Under the pieces are notes generated by a model. The model saw only the letters and a program-made list of their open reading frames with translations, was not told the origin of the DNA and did not search any database. Of a DNA stretch of 64,000 nt, positions 9,076 through 16,130 are shown in pieces. Origin of the DNA: Pseudomonas putida (lineage in GTDB: Bacteria; Pseudomonadota; Gammaproteobacteria; Pseudomonadales; Pseudomonadaceae); NCBI RefSeq assembly GCF_028682475.1, contig NZ_JANHLE010000028.1, forward strand, positions 1 to 64,000. The letters run 5' to 3'. The position numbers were made by a program, and so were the translations under genes. How positions within the stretch are numbered: the stretch's first letter is position 1; every line of letters starts with the position of its first letter.

Positions 9076-9723
9076 ATGGCTACCGAACGTCACTATTCGC
9101 CGCTCGACCGCTTGTTGCTGCAGGCCGATACCGCCATGCGCACCTTGCTGCCCTTCAGCGGCCAACCATCCCGCCCGTCACCGGCCATCATCCAGCCGGA
9201 TGTGACCCTGGACGATACCCAGACCCGCCACGTGGCAGGCCTTATGCGTATCAACCATACCGGTGAAGTCTGCGCCCAGGCGCTGTATCAGGGTCAGGCC
9301 CTGACCGCCAAGCTGCCACAAGTGCGCAAGGCCATGGAACATGCTGCCGAAGAAGAGATTGATCACCTGGCCTGGTGCGAACAGCGTATTCGTCAGCTCG
9401 GTAGTCACCCAAGCGTACTCAACCCGCTGTTCTACGGTATGTCGTTTGGCATCGGCGCACTGGCCGGCCTGGTCAGCGACAAGGTCAGCCTGGGTTTTGT
9501 TGCCGCCACCGAGCATCAGGTATGCAAGCACCTGGACGAGCACCTGGAGCAGATTCCGAGCGAAGATGAAAAGTCCCGGGCTATCCTTGAACAGATGCGC
9601 GTCGACGAAGAGCAGCACGCCGAATCGGCCCTGGAGGCCGGCGGCTTCCGTTTCCCTGCCCCTGTGCGTTTTGGCATGAGCCTGATGGCCAAGGTCATGA
9701 CCAAAAGCACCTACCGTATCTAG
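9076..9723 (+). CDS. coq7: 3-demethoxyubiquinol 3-hydroxylase
   Basis: Membrane-associated diiron monooxygenase that performs the last hydroxylation of ubiquinone synthesis in aerobes. The diiron ligands are in the repeated HTGEVCAQ, EEEIDHLAW, ATEHQVCKHL and DEEQHAESAL segments. The ATG at 9076 is preceded by GGAGG at 6 nt; the resulting 215 aa is the family length. Two membrane-protein genes follow closely (8 nt gap, then overlap) and probably share its transcript. Confidence 0.96.
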   Translation: MATERHYSPLDRLLLQADTAMRTLLPFSGQPSRPSPAIIQPDVTLDDTQTRHVAGLMRINHTGEVCAQALYQGQALTAKLPQVRKAMEHAAEEEIDHLAWCEQRIRQLGSHPSVLNPLFYGMSFGIGALAGLVSDKVSLGFVAATEHQVCKHLDEHLEQIPSEDEKSRAILEQMRVDEEQHAESALEAGGFRFPAPVRFGMSLMAKVMTKSTYRI

Positions 9724-9731
9724 GACATGCC

Positions 9732-10772
9732 ATGGCGGAACGCTTCGATGCCAAGGATCTGGCCCGCGCGGTAAGCGCAGGCGTTCTGAACCCGGGCCAG
9801 GACCAGGCCCTGCTTGAGTTTCTCAAGCGCCAACCAAGCACACAGGCCAGCTTCCAGCTGGCGCATGTCGCGTTCTACCTCGGCGCACTGCTGATCATGG
9901 CCGCCATGGGCTGGCTGCTCAACGAGGCCTGGATGCGTATCGGCGACAGTGCTTTGCTGCTGATTGCCGTGGCCTACATTGGCGTTTTGACCCTGGGCGG
10001 ATTGTTCATGCAACGCCGCGGGCAGATCATCCCCGCCGGCGTGCTCGGCGCAGTTGCGGTCAGTATTGTGCCGCTGGCGGTATTCGCCGTGGAGCGGCTC
10101 ACCGGCTTCTGGCCGCTTGACGACACCCAGACCGGCTACCACAACTACTACACCTATGTTCAAGGTGGCTGGCTGCTGATGGAAGCGGCCACGGTTGTCG
10201 CCGGCTTGTTGATGCTGCGGCTGATCCCCTTCCCTTTTATCGTCATGCCGATCGCCCTGGCCCTGTGGTTCATGTCCATGGACCTGAGCGAATGGTTCTA
10301 CGGCCATGCCTTCACCTGGGAACAGCGCCTTGCCGTGTCGTTGTGGTTCGGCCTGGTAGTGCTGGCGATATTCCTGGTGATCGATGGCCGCACCCGCCAG
10401 GACTTTGCCTTCTGGGGATACCTTGCAGGTCTTCTGGCCTTCTGGCTGGGGTTGAGCCTGATGGAAAGCGACAGTCAGCTGGGCAAAGCCCTGTACTGCC
10501 TGATCAACCTCGGCCTGATGGGCCTGGCGGTATTGCTGCGCAGACCGATGTTCATGGTCTTCGGTGCCATGGGCGTGGCCGCGTATCTAGGGTATCTGTC
10601 CTACGAAGTGTTTGCCGAGTCGCTGCTGTTTCCGCTGGTACTGACCTTGATCGGCCTGGGCGTGATCGGCCTGGGTGTGCTTTATCAGAAGCATCGTGAA
10701 GATCTGAGTCGCCGCTTGCGCGCGCAACTACCCAAGGGCCTGCAGCAGCTGCTGCCTGGACTGCGTCGTTGA
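9732..10772 (+). CDS. DUF2157-like polytopic membrane protein
   Basis: Protein of 346 aa with a short soluble N-terminus (residues 1-40, rich in charged residues, like DUF2157: an 'AVSAGVLNPGQ' segment) and about nine hydrophobic helices. The C-terminal tail is basic. I cannot assign a biochemical function. It starts 8 nt after coq7 and overlaps the next small membrane protein by 4 nt, so the three form an operon; a role linked to quinones is only a guess from position. Confidence 0.7.
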   Translation: MAERFDAKDLARAVSAGVLNPGQDQALLEFLKRQPSTQASFQLAHVAFYLGALLIMAAMGWLLNEAWMRIGDSALLLIAVAYIGVLTLGGLFMQRRGQIIPAGVLGAVAVSIVPLAVFAVERLTGFWPLDDTQTGYHNYYTYVQGGWLLMEAATVVAGLLMLRLIPFPFIVMPIALALWFMSMDLSEWFYGHAFTWEQRLAVSLWFGLVVLAIFLVIDGRTRQDFAFWGYLAGLLAFWLGLSLMESDSQLGKALYCLINLGLMGLAVLLRRPMFMVFGAMGVAAYLGYLSYEVFAESLLFPLVLTLIGLGVIGLGVLYQKHREDLSRRLRAQLPKGLQQLLPGLRR

Positions 10773-11200
10773 CGGTCCGCTGGTTCAGCGTGCGACTGCT
10801 GCAAAGTCTGGGGTTGATACCGGTTGCGTATCTGTTTGTGTGCTTGATGACGGCCAATCTTGCGCAGGCGCCGTTCAGCCTTGAACTGCCCAGCCTTGTC
10901 GATCCCGATAGCAACAGCACGGTCGAGTTGCTGCTGCTCACAGTACCGGGGCAACTGCTGTTCCTGCTGGCGGGTTGCTTTATTCACCGTCGTGGGCTGC
11001 TCAGCGGTGCCTTTGTGCTGTTTGCCGCACTGACTGCCCTGCTGCAATGCATGTTGTTTGCGCAAACCTTCGGCAGTACCTGGAGCACCGTAGAACTTCT
11101 TGAACTGCTGGGCTTCAACTTACCAGGGTTGCTTGCGGCGCTGGTTCCCGGGCTGGCCTTGCTGATTGGCCTTGAGCACTGGCGAGGGCAGGCAAGCTGA
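10769..11200 (+). CDS. Small membrane protein paired with the DUF2157-like gene
   Basis: A 143-aa protein with about four hydrophobic segments (around 10-28, 50-70, 75-95, 115-135). The start TTG overlaps the upstream stop in TTGA (10769-10772), typical of translational coupling; no strong separate ribosome-binding site is seen. I do not recognise a named family. The loop 30-50 is acidic. It probably works with its upstream partner. Confidence 0.6.
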   Translation: MTVRWFSVRLLQSLGLIPVAYLFVCLMTANLAQAPFSLELPSLVDPDSNSTVELLLLTVPGQLLFLLAGCFIHRRGLLSGAFVLFAALTALLQCMLFAQTFGSTWSTVELLELLGFNLPGLLAALVPGLALLIGLEHWRGQAS

Positions 11201-11234
11201 GAAACACGTGCTGCTGCCCCGCGGTCACGACATA

Positions 11235-11660
11235 TCAACCGAGCTCGACAATCTCATAGCTATGGGTGATTTCGACACCAGCCCGCCCGAGCATGATCGA
11301 CGCCGAGCAATATTTCTCCGCCGACAGCTCTACCGCACGCTTCACTTGAGCGTCCTTGAGCCCGCGGCCTTTGACCACGAAGTTCAGGTGAATCTTGGTA
11401 AACACCTTGGGATCTTCGCTGGCGCGTTCGGCTTCAAGGAAGGCTTCGCAGCTTTCCACCGCCTGACGGGATTTTTTCAGGATGCTGACCACATCGAAGT
11501 TGCTGCAGCCACCCAGGCCCAGCAAGAGCATTTCCATGGGCCGCACACCCAGGTTACGCCCGCCAGCCTCGGGTGGGCCGTCCATGACCACAACATGGCC
11601 GCTGCCCGATTCGCCGAGAAACATGGCTTCACCTGCCCACTGGATACGCGCCTTCATCAT
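11235..11660 (-). CDS. OsmC family protein
   Basis: OsmC/Ohr-fold protein of 141 aa. Typical family blocks are GPPEAGGRNLGVRPMEMLLLGLGGCSNFDV, with the first conserved cysteine, and the later ISGAxCS-type position, which appears here as EKYCSASIML with the second cysteine. Family members are thiol peroxidases or stress proteins; this one resembles the YhfA-like general OsmC group rather than Ohr. It is divergent from crp across 187 nt and convergent with the coq7 operon. Confidence 0.85.
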   Translation of the reverse strand: MMKARIQWAGEAMFLGESGSGHVVVMDGPPEAGGRNLGVRPMEMLLLGLGGCSNFDVVSILKKSRQAVESCEAFLEAERASEDPKVFTKIHLNFVVKGRGLKDAQVKRAVELSAEKYCSASIMLGRAGVEITHSYEIVELG

Positions 11661-11847
11661 CCGGACTCCCTTGCTTGAAAAAAGGCTGCCAGCTTAGACC
11701 CAGAAGCGCTGGCGGAAAAGCTCAAGCGTGCGGGTAAATCTGCCGATATAACAACAAGTGTCTGATAAGCTGACGCCAAATCACTGGCGCACGTCGCCAG
11801 ACTACCTATAAAAGCGTACAAGCGTTGCCTCTTACCGGGATTCAGCC

Positions 11848-12492
11848 ATGGTTGCCTCAGCCCTTCCAGCCAAGATCAAGAACATCGACAAGCTGCTCGC
11901 TCATTGCCAGCGGCGCCGCTTTGCGGCCAAGAGCAATATCCTCTGTGCCGGTGATAAAGCCGATAGCCTGTCATTTATCGTCAAAGGCTCGGTGACGATC
12001 CTGATCGAGGATGACGATGGCCATGAGATGATCATTGCCTACCTCAACAGTGGCGATTTCTTTGGCGAGCTGGGCCTGTTCGAGTCGGCCGGGCAGGAAC
12101 AGCAGCGTAGTGCCTGGGTACGGGCAAAGAGCGAATGTGAAGTCGCGGAAATCAGCTATGAGAAGTTCCGCGAACTGGCGCGTCAGGACCCCGACATTCT
12201 CTATGCCTTGGGCAGCCAGATGGCCCAGCGCCTGCGTAACACTACGCGCAAGGTCGGTGACCTGGCGTTTTTCGATGTTACCGGACGCGTTGCCCGCTGC
12301 TTGCTGGAGCTGTGCAAACAACCGGATGCGATGACCCACCCCGACGGCATGCAGATCAAGATCACCCGCCAGGAGATCGGGCGTATCGTCGGTTGTTCAC
12401 GGGAGATGGTCGGCCGCGTTCTCAAGGATCTTGAAGAACGCAGCCTGGTACACGTCAAGGGCAAGACCATGGTGGTCTTCGGCACCCGCTAG
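11848..12492 (+). CDS. vfr: cAMP receptor protein Crp/Vfr
   Basis: Global cAMP-responsive transcription regulator of 214 aa. The N-terminal cyclic-nucleotide domain has the phosphate-binding cassette GDFFGELGLFE...RSAWVRA (residues about 69-93); the C-terminal helix-turn-helix is ITRQEIGRIVGCSREMVGRVL (about 172-192). The length and motifs match Vfr of P. aeruginosa and Crp of P. putida. Its stop codon overlaps that of the convergent lipoate ligase-like gene in one CTAG. A TATAAA-like box (about 11807) lies upstream, but no good -35 is evident. Confidence 0.95.
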   Translation: MVASALPAKIKNIDKLLAHCQRRRFAAKSNILCAGDKADSLSFIVKGSVTILIEDDDGHEMIIAYLNSGDFFGELGLFESAGQEQQRSAWVRAKSECEVAEISYEKFRELARQDPDILYALGSQMAQRLRNTTRKVGDLAFFDVTGRVARCLLELCKQPDAMTHPDGMQIKITRQEIGRIVGCSREMVGRVLKDLEERSLVHVKGKTMVVFGTR

Positions 12493-13193
12493 TCGCGGGC
12501 AATGCCCTCGATCACTTCGGCGTAAGCCTGGCCAAGGCGCTCAAGCAGAGGCGCCTCGGGCACCACCTCGTGCAGGGCGATATGACTGTCGGCCAGGCAG
12601 CGCTGCTCCAGCTCGCAACATTCGTTGAAGCGGTTGACCGCGGCTACCATCGACTCGCGCTCGTTATCCAGCAACAAGGCGCCGTGCACCAGCACCACCG
12701 GCCGCTTGCCGCCCAGGCCCTGGCGCCAGCGCTGAGCGGTACCCACCAGTTTGCGGCCGTTCAGGTTGACGTTGTAGCGACCGTCACAGAACGCCCCTTC
12801 GATTTCGCCCACCGAAGCCAGCCCGCCCCACTCACGCAACACATCGCACAACGGCAGGCACAGACGTTCGTAGGCATTTTCGATTCGGCCATGATCACCC
12901 TCGCTGCGGGGTGCCACGTAGATCAGGGCGATATTGATCACCGCTGGCGATTGCGGCACCGGCTCGCCACCTGTTTCGCGCAACAACACCGGCCAGCCGG
13001 CGATCGCCAGTTCGGCACAGGCCGCCTCGAAGCCTTCAAGACGACTCATGCGTCGCGGCATGACCAGCGCGCGATCGGTCGGGCGCCAGAACAGCAGGCC
13101 ATAGTCCTTTTCACCTTTGCACACGGCTGCCAGCAGCTCCTGCTCGGCATGCAGCCCGGCCTCGACAGTCACATCCACTAATTGATCAGTCAT
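12489..13193 (-). CDS. Lipoate-protein ligase-like protein (BPL/LplA/LipB fold)
   Basis: A 234-aa member of the biotin/lipoate protein ligase superfamily. Visible are RRMSRLEGF (in place of the LplA R-Q-xxG region), the glycine-rich RETGGEPVPQSP loop, and NGRKLVGTAQRWRQG, the NxxKhxGxAxR signature with the lysine present. True ligase versus octanoyltransferase activity cannot be decided by eye, and no glycine-cleavage or lipA/lipB genes are near. It lies between trpC (same strand, downstream) and crp (convergent, stops overlapping). Confidence 0.82.
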   Translation of the reverse strand: MTDQLVDVTVEAGLHAEQELLAAVCKGEKDYGLLFWRPTDRALVMPRRMSRLEGFEAACAELAIAGWPVLLRETGGEPVPQSPAVINIALIYVAPRSEGDHGRIENAYERLCLPLCDVLREWGGLASVGEIEGAFCDGRYNVNLNGRKLVGTAQRWRQGLGGKRPVVLVHGALLLDNERESMVAAVNRFNECCELEQRCLADSHIALHEVVPEAPLLERLGQAYAEVIEGIARD

Positions 13194-13212
13194 CGCAATA
13201 ACCTTGTAGATA

Positions 13213-13236
13213 CAAAAAAGCCGGCAACGCCGGCTT
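13213..13236 (-). terminator. Terminator of trpGDC
   Basis: Minus-strand hairpin AAGCCGGC-GTT-GCCGGCTT (13236-13218) followed by TTTTTTG; it lies 11 nt beyond the trpC stop and also ahead of the lipoate ligase-like gene. Confidence 0.88.
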
Positions 13237-13246
13237 CAGAGTCGAA

Positions 13247-14083
13247 TCAGTCCAGCCCTTGTACCGGATGCTGCACAACGCGCTCAGGGAAGAACAAACG
13301 CTGCAGTTCCAGGCCCGGATGCTCGGCACGCATGAAGGCTTCACCGACGAGGAACGAATAGACCTCGTTGATTTCCATCAGCTCGACATCCGCGCGATTG
13401 AGAATGCCGCTCTCGGTAATTGCCAGACGGTCGCGAGGAATGCGCGGCAGCAGGTCGAGGGTGGTTTCCAGGCTGACCTCGAAGGTATGCAGGTTGCGGT
13501 TGTTGACGCCGACCAGCGGGGTATCGAGGGTTTTCAGCGCGCGCTCCAGCTCATCGCCGTCGTGCACTTCGACCAGCACATCGAGGCCGACGCTTTTCGC
13601 CGTGGCAGCCAGCTCGGCCATCTTCGCATCATCCAACGCCGCGACGATCAACAACACACAGTCGGCGCCCAGGGCACGGGCTTCGACGATCTGATATGGA
13701 TCGATCATGAAGTCCTTGCGGATCACCGGCAACTTGCACGCCGCGCGGGCTTGCTGCAGGTAAGCATCGGCACCCTGGAAATAGTCGACGTCGGTGAGCA
13801 CCGACAGACAGGTCGCGCCACCTTTTTCGTAGCTGACGGCGATCTCGGCCGGCACGAAGTTCTCGCGGATCACACCCTTGCTCGGCGAAGCCTTCTTGAT
13901 CTCGGCAATGACCGCAGGCTGCTTGCGCTTGGCCTGCTCGATCAGTGCCTTGGCAAACCCGCGCGGCGCATCGGCAGCGGCCGCCAGGCGCTCAAGCTCG
14001 GCGAGGCTGACCCGGGCGCTGCGCTCGGCAACTTCCTGAACCTTGCGCGCGAGAATGTTTTCCAGAACCGTCGGTACACTCAT
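13247..14083 (-). CDS. trpC: Indole-3-glycerol phosphate synthase
   Basis: TIM-barrel enzyme that forms indole-3-glycerol phosphate from CdRP, the fourth step of tryptophan synthesis. The 278 aa contain VIAEIKKASPSKGVI (catalytic lysine in the KxASPSxG motif), the RKDFMIDPYQI block, VGVNNRNLHTF and ESGI. It is not fused to TrpF, as expected for Pseudomonas. It is the last gene of trpGDC, overlaps trpD by 4 nt and is closed by a strong terminator. Confidence 0.97.
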   Translation of the reverse strand: MSVPTVLENILARKVQEVAERSARVSLAELERLAAAADAPRGFAKALIEQAKRKQPAVIAEIKKASPSKGVIRENFVPAEIAVSYEKGGATCLSVLTDVDYFQGADAYLQQARAACKLPVIRKDFMIDPYQIVEARALGADCVLLIVAALDDAKMAELAATAKSVGLDVLVEVHDGDELERALKTLDTPLVGVNNRNLHTFEVSLETTLDLLPRIPRDRLAITESGILNRADVELMEINEVYSFLVGEAFMRAEHPGLELQRLFFPERVVQHPVQGLD

Positions 14084-15129
14084 CCTTCATTCTCCTGCTT
14101 GAATACGGCGGTGAAAGCGCCCAGCTCTTCGAGTTTTTCCCGGGCAAGGCCGGTGTGCAGTGCGTCGTGGGCAAGCTCGACACCTTGCTTGAGGCTCATG
14201 GCGTGGTCGGCGGCATACAGCGCGGCACCGGCATTGAGCACGATCATTTCCGCAGCCTTCTGGCCATTCTCGGTCTTGCGCCGCCCGAGGGCATCGCGAA
14301 TCAACTCCAGGGACTTTTCCGGGCTCTCGACCGCCAGGCCATGCAGGCTCTGGCTCTTCATGCCGAGGTCTTCGGGCTCGACCCAATATTCAGTGATCTG
14401 GTCATTCTTGAGCTCGGCAACGAAGGTCGGAGCGGCCAGGCTGAACTCGTCCAGACCGTCCTTGGAGTGCACCACCAGCACATGCTTGCTGCCCAGACGC
14501 TGCAGCACTTCGGCCAACGGCCGGCACAGGGCTTGAGTGAATACACCGACCACCTGGTGTTTGACACCGGCCGGATTCGTAAGCGGGCCGAGCATATTGA
14601 ACAAGGTGCGCAAGCCCAGGTCACGACGCGGGCCGGCGGCATGTTTCATCGCCTTGTGATGGGTCTGGGCAAACATGAAGCCGATACCGACGCTGTCGAT
14701 GCAGCGGGCGACCTGCACGGGCGTCAGGTTCAGGTAGATGCCGGCAGCTTCGAGCAGATCGGCGCTGCCGCTCTTGCCCGAGACGGCACGGTTGCCGTGT
14801 TTGGCCACGGTGCAGCCGGCGGCGGCGACAACGAAGGCCGACGCGGTGGAGACGTTGAAGATGTTTGCACCATCACCGCCGGTGCCGACCACATCGACCA
14901 CTTGATCCAGGGTGTTGAGTTCAACCTTGTCGGCCAGCTCCCGCATCACCGACACCGCACCAACGATTTCGTCGATGCTTTCGCTCTTCATGCGCATGCC
15001 CATCATGAAGGCGCCGATCTGCGCTTCGCTGCACTGGCCGGTCATGATCTCGCGCATCACATCGCGCATTTCTTCGGTGCTCAGGTCCAGGTGGCCGACG
15101 ATGCGGCCGAGCGCGCTCTTGATATCCAT
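14080..15129 (-). CDS. trpD: Anthranilate phosphoribosyltransferase
   Basis: Transfers phosphoribose from PRPP to anthranilate. The 349 aa contain the PRPP-binding DVVGTGGDGANIFNVST loop, the KHGNRAVSGKSGSAD block and the HVLVVHSKDGLDE segment. It is a stand-alone type, not fused to the amidotransferase. It begins 9 nt after trpG and overlaps trpC by 4 nt (ATGA-type coupling). Confidence 0.97.
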   Translation of the reverse strand: MDIKSALGRIVGHLDLSTEEMRDVMREIMTGQCSEAQIGAFMMGMRMKSESIDEIVGAVSVMRELADKVELNTLDQVVDVVGTGGDGANIFNVSTASAFVVAAAGCTVAKHGNRAVSGKSGSADLLEAAGIYLNLTPVQVARCIDSVGIGFMFAQTHHKAMKHAAGPRRDLGLRTLFNMLGPLTNPAGVKHQVVGVFTQALCRPLAEVLQRLGSKHVLVVHSKDGLDEFSLAAPTFVAELKNDQITEYWVEPEDLGMKSQSLHGLAVESPEKSLELIRDALGRRKTENGQKAAEMIVLNAGAALYAADHAMSLKQGVELAHDALHTGLAREKLEELGAFTAVFKQENEG

Positions 15130-15138
15130 GATCGATCC

Positions 15139-15732
15139 TTAGCGGCGGCCGCCGGTCTGTTTGAGGAAGTTGGCGAACAGCTCGTGGCCCTGCTCGGTGA
15201 GGATCGACTCGGGGTGGAACTGCACCCCTTCTATATTCAGGGTCTTGTGCCGCAGGCCCATGATCTCGTCGACCGAGCCATCTTCAAGGGCTGTCCAGGC
15301 GGTCACTTCCAGGCACTCTGGCAGGGTTTCACGCTTGACCACCAGCGAGTGGTAGCGGGTCACGGTCAGCGGGTTGTTCAGACCGTTGAATACGCCGAGG
15401 TCCTTGTGGAGAACCGGGCTGGTCTTGCCATGCATGACCTGGCGGGCCCGCACGACATCGCCGCCAAAGGCCTGGCCAATGGACTGGTGCCCCAGGCAGA
15501 CGCCGAGAATCGGCAGCTTGCCGGCAAAGTGCAGAATGGCTTCGATGGAAACGCCGGCCTCGGTCGGCGTGCACGGACCGGGGGAGACCACGATGCGCTC
15601 GGGGTTCAGGGCTTCGATCTGGGCGATGGTCAGTTCGTCGTTGCGAATGACCTTGACCTCTGCCCCCAGCTCGCCGAGGTACTGCACGACGTTGTAAGTG
15701 AAGGAGTCGTAATTGTCGATCATCAGTAACAT
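15139..15732 (-). CDS. trpG: Anthranilate synthase component II (glutamine amidotransferase)
   Basis: Supplies ammonia from glutamine to TrpE. The class I amidotransferase triad is visible: Cys in GVCLGHQSIGQAFGG (about residue 79) and His/Glu in VQFHPESIL near the C-terminus. It is 197 aa long. It is the first gene of trpGDC and follows a 166-nt leader that contains a Trp-rich small ORF and a hairpin, consistent with the attenuation reported for trpGDC in P. putida. Amidotransferases for p-aminobenzoate look similar; the linkage to trpDC decides. Confidence 0.95.
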   Translation of the reverse strand: MLLMIDNYDSFTYNVVQYLGELGAEVKVIRNDELTIAQIEALNPERIVVSPGPCTPTEAGVSIEAILHFAGKLPILGVCLGHQSIGQAFGGDVVRARQVMHGKTSPVLHKDLGVFNGLNNPLTVTRYHSLVVKRETLPECLEVTAWTALEDGSVDEIMGLRHKTLNIEGVQFHPESILTEQGHELFANFLKQTGGRR

Positions 15733-15872
15733 CTGGGTTCAACCTCTTGCATCTACTGACTTTAATGACATGCCTTGCGCGCGAGTGACATACGCGGCCC
15801 GCTCTGTGTGCGACGGTAATTTCCGAATGCAGTGACAGTGACAGCGGTTGGAAAAAGGCAAAGCGGTACTGG

Positions 15873-15887
15873 GCCGGAAAAACCGGC
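15873..15887 (-). promoter_or_regulatory. Hairpin in trpGDC leader (putative attenuator element)
   Basis: Minus-strand GCCGG-TTTTT-CCGGC begins 11 nt after the stop of the Trp-rich leader ORF. A T-run (TTTTT at 15850-15856 region) lies about 16 nt beyond the hairpin, not directly next to it, so the terminator form is not fully resolved. The 15733-15872 stretch down to trpG holds no other gene. Confidence 0.45.
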
Positions 15888-15898
15888 AGGAGATAAAG

Positions 15899-15985
15899 TC
15901 AGGCGCGCCAACGCCAACGGGCGTGGGCCTTGATAACGCGCATCAAGAGTTTGCTGACGATCAACACGGGGTAGGTCTCGTTCAT
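15899..15985 (-). CDS. Putative trpGDC leader peptide, homologous to the Gph C-terminus
   Basis: A 28-codon ORF with GGGA 5-8 nt before its ATG. It ends in ARWRWRA, giving two Trp codons in the last five, directly upstream of trpG. Its last 17 residues match the C-terminus of Gph (19631 onward) at 14 positions, and the DNA of the last 25 nt is identical to the end of gph. The position, Trp codons and following hairpin are those of an attenuation leader: ribosome stalling at Trp codons would favour trpGDC expression. An in-frame GTG lies 12 nt upstream of the ATG, and a TAA 21 nt upstream, so the ORF cannot be longer than 32 codons. Expression is inferred. Confidence 0.65.
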   Translation of the reverse strand: MNETYPVLIVSKLLMRVIKAHARWRWRA

Positions 15986-16130
15986 ACGTTCCCGCACAGT
16001 AGCTTACCGCAGCGGCGCACGCAATATGGCTGGAAGCATGGGGAAACGAATGGTTGGGTAATCAATACCCCCTGATTTGCTAAGGTTGCTCGGGCGGATT
16101 CTATAAAAACAATGAAAAGGGACCTCTTCA

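Noticed and set aside
15848..16075. Plus-strand ORF upstream of estA
   Set aside because: Antisense of the Trp-rich leader ORF; no start signal or family match.
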